A stretch of DNA of 64,000 bases from an uncultured Myxococcales bacterium (GTDB lineage Bacteria > Myxococcota_A > Bradymonadia > UBA7976 > VGTA01): NCBI GenBank assembly GCA_937146725.1, contig CAKZRU010000097.1, positions 22,106-86,105 of the forward strand, written 5' to 3'. Shown here in pieces: positions 54,150 to 62,479 of the stretch. Each line of letters begins with the position of its first letter. Position 1 is the stretch's first letter. The notes under the pieces were generated by a model that was not told the DNA's origin, did no database searches, and was given only the letters and a program-made list of their open reading frames with translations. A program made the position numbers and the translations under genes.

Positions 54150-54178
54150 TTCACTGTTACTTCTTCTTTAACTACAAT
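54150..54178 (+). promoter_or_regulatory. Sigma-70 promoter for the Nif3-family gene
   Basis: TTCACT (54150-54155), 17-bp spacer, TACAAT (54173-54178, 5 of 6). Initiation near 54185. Confidence 0.5.
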
Positions 54179-54200
54179 GAATGATCTTTGAAGGACAGAA

Positions 54201-54227
54201 ATGAGCTATCATGAACCAATACAGTAG
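54201..54227 (+). other. Possible 8-codon leader ORF overlapping the Nif3 start
   Basis: ATG AGC TAT CAT GAA CCA ATA CAG TAG begins 4 nt after AAGGAC, the best ribosome site in this leader, while the Nif3 ATG at 54211 lies 14 nt after it. The two frames overlap, so translation of the leader could prime or compete with the gene. It could also be chance. Confidence 0.35.
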
Positions 54228-55116
54228 AAAAGAGCTTTGGAAAGCACTTGACCAACTTGCCCCCCTACAATTTGCTGGCGCTTGGGATAATGTTGGCGTT
54301 TTGTTAGATGCTCTACCAGCTCAAAAAGTACAACAAATATCCGATGAGAAGATCTTACTCACCATAGATTTAACCGAGTCGGTTTTTGAAGAAGCCCTAG
54401 CACATCATTGCACAGTCATTGTTTGCTATCATCCTATTATTTTTGGTGGACTCAAGCGTCTTACTCTAGCTCATTCGCAAACGCGGACTTTACTCCGAGC
54501 CGCACAGGCCGGTATTGCGATTTATTCACCTCATTCCGCCCTTGATGCAGTGCGTGGTGGCGTTTGTGATTGGTTAGCTGGCGCTAGTCTACTGGCAAAT
54601 GTTTCAAGCTTAAACACAAAGAACTTTGCCGAGTCTTTGCATCATTTATGTACGGAATATGCGCCTATCGAAGTAGATCAAGCTGATCCCTCACAAGGCG
54701 CTGGTCGGCTTTTGACCTTAAAGTCAGCATTGTCTTTGGACTTTATTTGTAAAACTCTAAGTACAAGTTTGAATATGAATCTATCTGGGCTGCAAAAAAA
54801 GCCTTATTTACGTTTAGCAACCCCTGAACATTATTCATCAAAGGTAGATGACATCAAAACGATTGCTCTTTGTCCGGGAGCAGGTGGAGGCCTGTTTAAA
54901 TCGATTGCTCATGTTGATTTATTGATTACCGGCGAGATGAGTCACCATGATGTTTTAGCAAGAATCCAAAGTGGAACTACTGTGATTTTAACCGAACATT
55001 CACGCTGTGAGCGCGGCTATCTAAAGCACTACCAGACATTGATGACTCAATCCTTATCTATCCCTGTTGTTCTTGCCGAAAGTGATGACGATCCGATATA
55101 TTTATATCGAGGGTAA
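54211..55116 (+). CDS. Nif3-like dinuclear-metal protein (DUF34/YbgI family)
   Basis: 301 residues. The family is a hexameric metal-binding toroid, with possible roles in GTP cyclohydrolase-like metal enzymes. Metal-site motifs are visible: WDNVGVLLD, VIVCYHPIIFGG, SPHSALDAVRGG and the C-terminal TGEMSHHDVLA and LTEHSRCERGYL. Length fits the short bacterial forms, which have a small insertion between the two halves. The Shine-Dalgarno is not well placed (see the leader ORF). The next gene follows after 30 bp with a good AAGGAG and may be co-transcribed. Confidence 0.9.
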   Translation: MNQYSRKELWKALDQLAPLQFAGAWDNVGVLLDALPAQKVQQISDEKILLTIDLTESVFEEALAHHCTVIVCYHPIIFGGLKRLTLAHSQTRTLLRAAQAGIAIYSPHSALDAVRGGVCDWLAGASLLANVSSLNTKNFAESLHHLCTEYAPIEVDQADPSQGAGRLLTLKSALSLDFICKTLSTSLNMNLSGLQKKPYLRLATPEHYSSKVDDIKTIALCPGAGGGLFKSIAHVDLLITGEMSHHDVLARIQSGTTVILTEHSRCERGYLKHYQTLMTQSLSIPVVLAESDDDPIYLYRG

Positions 55117-55146
55117 AGTCAGGCACTCAAACAAGGAGAACAGATC

Positions 55147-55764
55147 ATGGCAGATCCAATTTTAGGGATTGGTCCCAACTTAAATGCATATCGAGCGGCC
55201 CTACAACAGCCAACCCAAGCTCGACAAATGGCTCAGGTGGCCAAAGGTGTAGCCCAAACATTAAATCTTGCTTTTAATAATGTTCCCATGCCAGTCGGCC
55301 AACAAACAAATCGTAAAGAACGTGATATTTTAAGATTAAGAGAAGCCATTGAACAAATGGTCATCGCTTTATCAACAGCCGTAAAAGATGGAGGCTTTGA
55401 TGGTATTGTGTGGCCAGATGCAGGCAGTCAAAACTTTACCCTGCCTCGCCAGCAAACACCGGTGGAACAAATTATGGATGATGTCGAGCTCAGCGCTAGA
55501 TCTCGGCAACTTTTGGCCGGAAGTGCAGAAGCTTTAGAGGCCATGGAGCGTTCATTACATCCTTTGGAAGATTTGGAAACCGCTAAATGCATTGCATGGC
55601 TCGCCCAAGCCCAAGTATTGCATCAAGCGATTCTTGCGGTAAATGCCCAAGCGAACATTGATCCGGTTTTAGCGGACCGAGTTTTACGCTTAAGTCGAGG
55701 TGAAGATATTCGCAAAGCGCTTAATCTTAGAGCACAAAAGATCGACGATCAGGACGAGAACTAA
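55147..55764 (+). CDS. Unknown soluble protein
   Basis: 205 residues, no signal peptide or TM helix. AAGGAG precedes the ATG. The sequence is mostly helical and Gln/Ala rich, with a conserved-looking patch DGGFDGIVWPDAGSQNFTLP in the middle that may be a loop or active-site segment. I do not recognise a family. It lies 30 bp after the Nif3-family gene, so it is probably transcribed with it, and a shared function is possible but cannot be seen from the sequence. Confidence 0.6.
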   Translation: MADPILGIGPNLNAYRAALQQPTQARQMAQVAKGVAQTLNLAFNNVPMPVGQQTNRKERDILRLREAIEQMVIALSTAVKDGGFDGIVWPDAGSQNFTLPRQQTPVEQIMDDVELSARSRQLLAGSAEALEAMERSLHPLEDLETAKCIAWLAQAQVLHQAILAVNAQANIDPVLADRVLRLSRGEDIRKALNLRAQKIDDQDEN

Positions 55765-55777
55765 TACAGTAGAGTGC

Positions 55778-56353
55778 TTAGTTGTTAGCGACTTGATTTA
55801 AAGTAAACTGACCTATCATAGTAATCTCCTCATTAAACATATAGTGAGCTTCTCCCGATAACTCACCCATGACTATCCTGAAATCCCTCACATAAAGCTT
55901 TAACGTGTCTACCTTTAATGAACCCTCTGAAAGATCATCGTTTTTAAAAGGTAGCTCAAGAACTAAAGGCTTATTTTCAACCCAAAGACCGATATTCGTA
56001 AGTTCTTCTTCATCCTTCATGCCTTCTTCTGTACTAGGCATATAATTAATCTGATTTTCACCAGTCTCCAAAAAGAAGACCCGACTTCTTAAAGCCTTGT
56101 ACTCAAATTCATAATCATACGCCACAAGGGATGAATTGCAATTGAGTTTATGCTGATCAACTTTTAAACGCCAAGCACCACTTAACTTAAAGTTTTGAGT
56201 GATTATTATTGCTTCATCTTCTGCTGTACTTAAGTCACCATCATAACATTCTGTACCAGTTGGATACTCTATATACTCACCACAACCATGGCTCAATATA
56301 ATCAGTGCTAGTAATGAAAAACCGCTAAGTTTGCTCAGTTGAAATAAGTTCAT
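55778..56353 (-). CDS. Unknown lipoprotein, last gene of the secreted-protein operon
   Basis: 191 residues from ATG 56353, preceded by AAGGTGG at 5 nt; a GTG at 56362 is in frame but less likely. Signal peptide core FSLLALIILSHGC gives a lipidated Cys. The mature domain is beta-rich with paired hydrophobic strands (FKLSGAWRLKVD, YDYEFEYKALRSRVFFLET) and ends with a calyx-like pattern; it may bind a hydrophobic ligand. It lies 2 nt after the stop of the barrel gene, so it is translationally close to it. Confidence 0.65.
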   Translation of the reverse strand: MNLFQLSKLSGFSLLALIILSHGCGEYIEYPTGTECYDGDLSTAEDEAIIITQNFKLSGAWRLKVDQHKLNCNSSLVAYDYEFEYKALRSRVFFLETGENQINYMPSTEEGMKDEEELTNIGLWVENKPLVLELPFKNDDLSEGSLKVDTLKLYVRDFRIVMGELSGEAHYMFNEEITMIGQFTLNQVANN

Positions 56354-56355
56354 TT

Positions 56356-57324
56356 CTACCACCTTAAGCCAAATAGGGTGCTAAGTTCTGCGCTCAAGCC
56401 ATCAGACATACTCAATGGTGAAAGTCGAAGCGATAAATGTGGCTGAAGTCGTCCACTTGTATAGATTAGTCCCGTTTCTAACCAAAGACGTAAATCATTA
56501 TAAGACTCTGCTTCCAACAGCTCTTGAGACTCTAAGAAAAAATCTTGATTATTAAAGCTTGCTTTACTGTATTCAATACGATCTTGATAAAAAACTGAGA
56601 TTGCGCTAAAACCTAAAGAAAACCAAGAGCTTAGTCCCCTTAGGCTAGATAGGTATGTAAGGGCTAAATCAGCTTGTACAATATCTCGAAAAAGAGATTT
56701 ACCTTCAGCTGTTTTTAAACCAAGCCCATAGCGGATTTCAAATTGACGATTACTAAGCTTTTGGAAAACATCAAATTTAAGTTGTAAACCTACGCCATCA
56801 AACTTGGCGACATTGGGCGTATAACTTCCTGTACTTAAGCCAATATACCAATTGGTTTGTTCTTGTTTCTGAGTTTCTTTAAACCTAGGGCCATTCATAA
56901 TTCGATCGGCTAGCTTAATCCCCGCCTCGTTGAGCTGAGCTTGAGTCGCCTGACTATCAAAAGAACTCCGATAAACGAGTGGGGCTTCATCTTGATGACT
57001 CAGGCGAAGCTCATAATTAATGCGTCCCTTAATACATACAGCCTTTTGAAAAAGAGCCATATTGCCACCAGCTGTGGCCAAACGTGCTTGGGCACATTGA
57101 TCATCATTACAGCTTAACAGTTGACCATCAAAGCTAATGGGCTCACCCATGAGTTCATATAAGCGAGTGATTAACTGCTCTTCAAAAAGCTTTTGGGCTG
57201 TCTGACATTCAGCCGGCAAGGGTTCTCCCTTAACCCATAACCAACGAGCATTGGCAGTTGAAGAATATATCCCCATGATCATAAAGATACAAAGTAATTT
57301 ACTCGCCAATAACATTGGGCTCAT
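56356..57324 (-). CDS. Secreted two-part protein with C-terminal barrel-like domain
   Basis: 322 residues. Signal peptide with core LLCIFMIMGIYSS, cleavage after STANA. The N-terminal ~100 residues have four Cys, two of which are close (SCNDDQC) and could be disulfide-linked. The C-terminal ~180 residues alternate strands (GLQLKFDVFQKL, FEIRYGLGLKT, WFSLGFSAISVFYQ, LRLWLETGLIYTSG) and end on a terminal aromatic, FGLRW, as in barrel proteins. ATG directly follows the PhoD stop; GGAG is 6 nt upstream. Family not recognised. Confidence 0.65.
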   Translation of the reverse strand: MSPMLLASKLLCIFMIMGIYSSTANARWLWVKGEPLPAECQTAQKLFEEQLITRLYELMGEPISFDGQLLSCNDDQCAQARLATAGGNMALFQKAVCIKGRINYELRLSHQDEAPLVYRSSFDSQATQAQLNEAGIKLADRIMNGPRFKETQKQEQTNWYIGLSTGSYTPNVAKFDGVGLQLKFDVFQKLSNRQFEIRYGLGLKTAEGKSLFRDIVQADLALTYLSSLRGLSSWFSLGFSAISVFYQDRIEYSKASFNNQDFFLESQELLEAESYNDLRLWLETGLIYTSGRLQPHLSLRLSPLSMSDGLSAELSTLFGLRW

Positions 57325-59244
57325 CTATGACTCCACTTCGACTAAACGCATCATACCTGGTTTGGAAGTTTGGCATTTAAACTGTTTAGCATAGATCAGA
57401 CCAGGAATCGAGTCATCGGCTACCGAATTTACTAGACACCATTGTGCATTAAGCTCTTGCTGGCTAATCGTGAGCTTAATAAAGCCTTTTTTGGTCAGCT
57501 CATACCACTTAAAGTGAGGATTGGCTACATTAAGAGCATTAATAATAGCGTCATTGATAAGCTCAAATGAACGAGAAGTCACACCAGGTGTGACTAATTC
57601 AATCGCTAAAGCGCCTTTGGGATCATCAGCCGAGTCACCGGATTCTGGTGGCGTTGGCTCATAATACATGGGGTCATTCGGATTTATGCTGAGCTCAGCG
57701 GCCCATGAAGTATGAATATCACCGGTTAAAACGACCACACCCTCAATCTCATTTTGCTTGATATGCTCAAAAAGCCGATTTCGATCTGCCGCATACCCGT
57801 CCCAACTGTCTGTGTTAAGTAGAATCGCTGTTTCTCGCTCGCTTTCCAATGCGCCTCTGAGTTGTAGTGGACTCATCATTACTTGCTGTCCCAATAACTT
57901 CCAAGGCGCTTGGCTTTGCGCTAAGCCTTCATGCAACCAAGTCTCTTGGACCTCACCAAGTAAATGACGATTGTCATCAAAACGCTGATTAAATTGAGCT
58001 CGGGTTAGTTGTGGTGAACGTCCTTCAATCCGCGTATCAAGCATGAATAAGTCAGCTAAACCACCAAGATCAAAGCGGCGATGTAAAGGGTCTTCCGCGC
58101 TAACAGCAGTAGGCATCCACTCGTGATAAACTTGCTTAGCTTGTTGCTTTCTAATTAACCAAGTTTCACCACTTGAGCTACTTGAGTCTTCAGCATTTGC
58201 ATTATTGTCAAACTCATGATCGTCCCATACAGCGATCATAGGATGTTTACGGTGCAATGCTTGCAAATCCGGATCAAGGCGATATTCAGCATAGCGAGCT
58301 CGATAGGTGGGTATATCTCGCGCTTCAACTGGCATTTGTAGGCTACGGCCACTTTCTTCGCCTAAAGATGCTGACTCATAAATATAGTCACCCAAATGTA
58401 AAACAACATTAAGGTCATCCTGCAGGGCTAAATGTCTGTAAATATGGAAATAGCCACTTGAATAATTTGCACAAGAACAGATCGCTAATTTAATTTCATC
58501 ACTATTTGTTGGCAGAGTTCGAGTTTCACCAATATGGCTGTAGATGCGCTCTTCATCATTTAGAATTGAAAAACGATAACGATACCGAGTGTCAGCCGTC
58601 AGCGCTGAAACGATGACTTTAACTGAAAATCCAAGCTCAGCATTGGTTTCATAGACTGAACTTTGTAGGGGATTGACAAAATCTTCATCCGCATATTCGC
58701 TAAGCTCATATAATACTGTAATCGCTTGCTCTGCGCCCAAGTCTTGTAGCCTTTGCGCAGCCATTTCAGGATTAAGTGCCGTCCATAATACAATTGAATC
58801 TTGTTGAGGATCACCACTCGCAATTCCATAGGGAAACCATGCGACCGGTTCAGGATCGGGCTGTAAAACAGGTGCGGGCAAGGGTTCCGGTAGCTCATTA
58901 CCTGTCTCCATACCGCCTGTCATTTCTCCTGCTGTTTCTCCGGCGATTTCTCCGGCAGTCTCACCTGCGGTATTTCCCGCGACATCTCCAGCCATAACAC
59001 CTGCTTCAAGACCGGCCATCTCACCCGCTAGTGAGCCTGCAGTTTCACCGGCGATTTCACCGGCTTGAGTACCGGACATTGAGTCGATATTGGCAGTAGA
59101 AGCCTCATCATCACAGGCCAAAAAACCTTGTCCAGCAGTTAAAGCGAGAGATGCTTGCACAAATTGTCGCCGACTGAGCGAAGACTTCGAAGATGGATGT
59201 ACAGACTTTAATTGTGACTGCTTTAATAGATCATTATTTTTCAT
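57325..59244 (-). CDS. Tat-exported PhoD-like phosphatase lipoprotein with AG-E repeats
   Basis: 639 residues. The twin-arginine motif is SRRQFV (24-29), and a lipobox FLAC puts a lipidated Cys at 44, followed by Asp-Asp. Residues 61-112 are AGE/TAGE/MAG repeats. Then a PhoD-type domain: an N-terminal Fn3-like part, then CSCANYSSGYFHIYRHLA, LHLGDYIYES, WDDHEFDNNAN, LFMLDTR and VVLTGDIHTSW. These are the Ca/Fe-dependent phosphatase or phosphodiesterase ligands; the Asp, His and Asn residues are kept. Folding before export by Tat fits metal loading in the cytoplasm. It overlaps nothing but abuts the barrel gene. Confidence 0.9.
   Translation of the reverse strand: MKNNDLLKQSQLKSVHPSSKSSLSRRQFVQASLALTAGQGFLACDDEASTANIDSMSGTQAGEIAGETAGSLAGEMAGLEAGVMAGDVAGNTAGETAGEIAGETAGEMTGGMETGNELPEPLPAPVLQPDPEPVAWFPYGIASGDPQQDSIVLWTALNPEMAAQRLQDLGAEQAITVLYELSEYADEDFVNPLQSSVYETNAELGFSVKVIVSALTADTRYRYRFSILNDEERIYSHIGETRTLPTNSDEIKLAICSCANYSSGYFHIYRHLALQDDLNVVLHLGDYIYESASLGEESGRSLQMPVEARDIPTYRARYAEYRLDPDLQALHRKHPMIAVWDDHEFDNNANAEDSSSSSGETWLIRKQQAKQVYHEWMPTAVSAEDPLHRRFDLGGLADLFMLDTRIEGRSPQLTRAQFNQRFDDNRHLLGEVQETWLHEGLAQSQAPWKLLGQQVMMSPLQLRGALESERETAILLNTDSWDGYAADRNRLFEHIKQNEIEGVVVLTGDIHTSWAAELSINPNDPMYYEPTPPESGDSADDPKGALAIELVTPGVTSRSFELINDAIINALNVANPHFKWYELTKKGFIKLTISQQELNAQWCLVNSVADDSIPGLIYAKQFKCQTSKPGMMRLVEVES
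58909..59064 (-). repeat. AG-E/TAGE coding repeat in the PhoD-like lipoprotein
   Basis: Residues 61-112 are made of AG-x-x-AG-x units of 4-8 residues. The DNA shares GCCGGNGA-type core words with the repeats at 15 kb and 19.6 kb but is less regular than either. Confidence 0.75.
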
Positions 59245-59246
59245 GA

Positions 59247-59864
59247 TTATTCTTTCATATCAAAGAGTTGCCAAGCATTTTGGTAATTCTCAACTTTGGG
59301 ACCCGTCACACGAGTAAGACGATCAAAGGCTTTTTGTCTGAGTGCTTCCGGATGACCTGGATGCCACTCAAAATGAAAGATTTCTTCCTTGCCCCAAGGT
59401 TTCCCCCAAATCAGTCCAAGGGATTTGGCAATCTTCCCAACTTTATTCCACCGAGCTTGATCTTGGTCTAGATGCTTGAGTGCGTCACGCATACTCTTGC
59501 GATCAAAGAGATTAAGATCAAAAGCCGCTCCAAAGTTATGCCAACTTGCAACACTACGACCCGCTTGAGTAGAACGTTTTTTGCGAAAGCGTCGATAACC
59601 GGAAATAAACTTTAACTGAATCCCTTCGGCTTCGGCTAACTCATACAGAACTCGAGCTCTTTTGATGAGCTCTGGATGCAAGCCATCTAGATGGGTTCCC
59701 CCGCTTATTTTTAGAACTGACTTATTGGGCTCTGCTTTGATTATATTTTGACTCTGAAGTCCTTGTTTTGAACAAGGTGAGCTTAGTTTTGATCGACAGC
59801 ATGCACTTGTAAACAAAATACAAAATGCTGAAATAAGTAAAGTGAGCCGTGTTGATCTTTGCAT
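59247..59864 (-). CDS. M15-family (VanY/endolysin-like) peptidase lipoprotein
   Basis: 205 residues from ATG 59864 (GAGG 5 nt upstream; TTG at 59879 rejected). Signal peptide ends LFTSAC with a second Cys next to it. The peptidase signature is SWHNFGAAFDL (H-x-x-x-x-x-x-D zinc pair), followed by HFEWHPG at the C-terminus, the third His. This is the M15C/VanY layout, which cleaves peptidoglycan stem peptides. It opens the operon with the Tat lipoprotein PhoD (2 bp gap), the barrel protein and another lipoprotein, so all four products are exported. Confidence 0.85.
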   Translation of the reverse strand: MQRSTRLTLLISAFCILFTSACCRSKLSSPCSKQGLQSQNIIKAEPNKSVLKISGGTHLDGLHPELIKRARVLYELAEAEGIQLKFISGYRRFRKKRSTQAGRSVASWHNFGAAFDLNLFDRKSMRDALKHLDQDQARWNKVGKIAKSLGLIWGKPWGKEEIFHFEWHPGHPEALRQKAFDRLTRVTGPKVENYQNAWQLFDMKE

Positions 59865-59918
59865 GTGTGCCTCGGTCAATCAGTGGGGAATGTGCGGATG
59901 ATGAGTCCTGATTAAAGC

Positions 59919-61097
59919 CTAAGCAAAGGCATTTAAGCCGGTTAAAGCACGTCCCACTGCCAAAGTATGAACCTCGTGAGTGCCTTCATAAGTATAAACA
60001 CTCTCTAAGTTCATAGAATGTCTCATAATTGGATATTCATCCATAATCCCATTGCCACCAAGCATACTTCTTGATTCACGAGCAATATCAATCGCTGTTC
60101 TAACACATTCACGCTTAGCTAAACTGACTTGAATGGGGCTGAGTTTACCCGCTTCTTTTAGGCCGGCTAAATGATGACAAAGTAAATGGCCATGGACAAT
60201 TCGAGAGCCCATTTCCACCAATTTATTTTGGCTTAGCTGGAAGGCCGCAATGGGTTTACCAAACTGAACTCGCTCCTGTGTATAACCCAAGGCGGTTTCA
60301 TAACAAGAAAGAGCAGCGCCTAACACCCCCCAAGAGATCCCATAACGAGCTTGGGTCAAGCAACTAAGTGGGCCTTTTAGGCCTTGAACGTTGGGGAGTA
60401 TATTTTCTTCGGGTACAAAAACATCCTCAAGCACGATTTCACCAGTGAGTGAGGCTCGCAAGGATAGTTTATGAGACATTTTAGGCGTAGTGAAGCCCTT
60501 CATGCCTCTCTCCACCAAAAAGCCTCTAACCGACTTGGCATTATTTTCTTCGGTTTTAGCCCAAACAATCGCAACACCGGCGAGGGGGGCATTGGTAATC
60601 CACATCTTTGCACCATTCAATATGTATCCACCGTCTACCTTTTTAGCAAAGGTTCTCATACTGCCCGGATCACTGCCACTATCAGGCTCGGTTAGCCCAA
60701 AACATCCAATTAATTCACCCGTAGCCATTTTAGGTAAGAACTTTTGCTTTTGTGCTTCAGAACCAAAGGCGTAAATCGGATACATGCAAAGAGCGCCTTG
60801 CACGCTGACAAAGCTTCTAAAGCCACTGTCTACATACTCAACCTCACGCATGATCAAGCCATAACTGACCGAGTCTAGACCCGCACAACCATAACCATGT
60901 AGATTAGCACCTAGGACACCAAGCTCACCGATTTGCGGAATAAGGTCTTCGGGAAAGGTCTCATCTCTAAAGCATTGTTGTACTCTGGGATGGTAGACTT
61001 CTCGGGAAAAAGCCCGCACTGAATCTCGGATCATTTTTTGTTCTTCATTCAGTAGGCTTTCGATTTCGAAAAGGTCTAATAGAGGGGTAGCATTCAT
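59919..61097 (-). CDS. gcdH: Glutaryl-CoA dehydrogenase
   Basis: 392 residues. Acyl-CoA dehydrogenase fold with FAD motifs FGLTEPDSGSDPGSMRT and ILNGAKMWITNAP, and the GcdH-specific blocks RASLTGEIVLEDVFVPE and LLGGNGIMDEYPIMRH. The catalytic Glu is in VYTYEGTHEVHTL, the arrangement of true GcdH, unlike the protein at 18.3 kb. It converts glutaryl-CoA to crotonyl-CoA with loss of CO2 in lysine/tryptophan degradation. No related gene is adjacent, so the source of glutaryl-CoA is not visible. The 286-bp divergent spacer to the next gene is AT-rich and holds nothing I can call. Confidence 0.9.
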   Translation of the reverse strand: MNATPLLDLFEIESLLNEEQKMIRDSVRAFSREVYHPRVQQCFRDETFPEDLIPQIGELGVLGANLHGYGCAGLDSVSYGLIMREVEYVDSGFRSFVSVQGALCMYPIYAFGSEAQKQKFLPKMATGELIGCFGLTEPDSGSDPGSMRTFAKKVDGGYILNGAKMWITNAPLAGVAIVWAKTEENNAKSVRGFLVERGMKGFTTPKMSHKLSLRASLTGEIVLEDVFVPEENILPNVQGLKGPLSCLTQARYGISWGVLGAALSCYETALGYTQERVQFGKPIAAFQLSQNKLVEMGSRIVHGHLLCHHLAGLKEAGKLSPIQVSLAKRECVRTAIDIARESRSMLGGNGIMDEYPIMRHSMNLESVYTYEGTHEVHTLAVGRALTGLNAFA

Positions 61098-61383
61098 CGG
61101 AGATTCGCTTTCTTTTTTTCAAAGGTCTAAATCAGACCATGGAGATGTTTGAAGTAAGATATGTATCAATGACTCAGATTTCAAGAATTGACTGATCATC
61201 ACTTGCATGATGATTAAGATTTAAAGATGAGTATATTTATGAGAAGATCTATTTTGGTGAGTTTATAGCTCTTATGAACCCACAATAAATAATGATCAAC
61301 CACTGTCTATAGTTGAGTTGAATCGAAATAAGTATGCATAAAAACTTTACTAACACACTACAATAGATAAATGGAGTGAGTGA

Positions 61384-62478
61384 ATGGTCTCGGATAGTCG
61401 TATTCAGCGTATTGCAGTGATTCCCGGTGATGGTATTGGTCAAGAAGTTGCCGAAGTAGGCGTAAAGGTTCTTGAAGCCATTGCTCAACGCTTTGCTTTA
61501 AGTTTTGAGTTTGAATGGTTGCCCTTGGGCGCTTCGCATTATCTTGAAACAGGGGAAACACTTAGCGACGAAATGTTTACCCATCTTCGTGATCGCTGTG
61601 ATGCGATTTATTTTGGTGCAATGGGCGACCCACGAGTTCCGGATATGAAGCATGCCAAAGATATCTTATTAGGCCTTAGGTTTAAACTAGATCTCTTTGT
61701 AAACTTGCGCCCGATTAAACTCATGCATCCTGAAATGACGCCACTCAAACGCAAAGGAACGAAAGAACTAGACTTTGTGATTTTTAGAGAAAATACAGAG
61801 GGCTTATATGTGGGCATGGGAGGAAACTTCAAAAAAGGAACCATCGATGAAATCGCTATTAATGAAATGGTTAATACTCGTCGTGGTGTAGAAAGAATTA
61901 TCCGAGCCGCCTTTGAATGGGCTGTAAATAATGGAAAAACTCGAGTCTGCATGAGTGATAAAGCTAATGTACTAAGCTTTGCTCATGGCCTATGGCAAAG
62001 AGTTTTTAAAGAGGTATCAGCCGAATATCCTACAATTGAAGCAAGACATTTATATGCTGATGTTTTGGCGATGGAAATGGTGAGAGCTCCGGAAGATTTT
62101 GATGTCATTGTGACTTCCAATATGTTTGGTGATATCTTGAGTGATCTTGGGGCAGAGCTAGTGGGAGGTCTAGGCTTAGCTGCAAGTGCCAACCTAAATC
62201 CTGGTAAAGTAAGCTTGTTTGAGCCTGTTCATGGTAGTGCGCCAGATATTGCTGGGCAAAACAAAGCTAACCCTTTGGCTATGGTCTTAACCGGTGCCTT
62301 AATGTTAAATGCTTTGGGTCATGGTGAAGCCGCAAGCTACTTAGAAACTAAGGTGGAGGAGCTATTGGCTCTTGGTGCGGTCAGTGCTGATATGCGAAAA
62401 TCATTAGGCCAAGATCCACAAGATGCTTTAGGAACACAAGAAGTGGGCGAAAAACTGATTCAGCTCATCAAAGGCTAG
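61384..62478 (+). CDS. Beta-decarboxylating dehydrogenase (isocitrate/isopropylmalate/tartrate family)
   Basis: 364 residues. Family motifs are IPGDGIGQEV at the N-terminus, VIFRENTEGLYVG (catalytic Tyr region), MSDKANVLS (Lys), VTSNMFGDILSDL (Mg-binding Asp pair) and EPVHGSAPDIAGQ. The substrate-specificity loop (VPDMKHAKDILLGLRFKLD) differs from LeuB's GLLxLRK and resembles tartrate-type members, so isopropylmalate, isocitrate and tartrate/malate remain open. NAD preference is suggested by Asp-like residues after EPVHGSAPD but is not certain. The gene is divergent from gcdH and ends 1 bp before the next start. Confidence 0.85.
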   Translation: MVSDSRIQRIAVIPGDGIGQEVAEVGVKVLEAIAQRFALSFEFEWLPLGASHYLETGETLSDEMFTHLRDRCDAIYFGAMGDPRVPDMKHAKDILLGLRFKLDLFVNLRPIKLMHPEMTPLKRKGTKELDFVIFRENTEGLYVGMGGNFKKGTIDEIAINEMVNTRRGVERIIRAAFEWAVNNGKTRVCMSDKANVLSFAHGLWQRVFKEVSAEYPTIEARHLYADVLAMEMVRAPEDFDVIVTSNMFGDILSDLGAELVGGLGLAASANLNPGKVSLFEPVHGSAPDIAGQNKANPLAMVLTGALMLNALGHGEAASYLETKVEELLALGAVSADMRKSLGQDPQDALGTQEVGEKLIQLIKG

Positions 62479-62479
62479 T

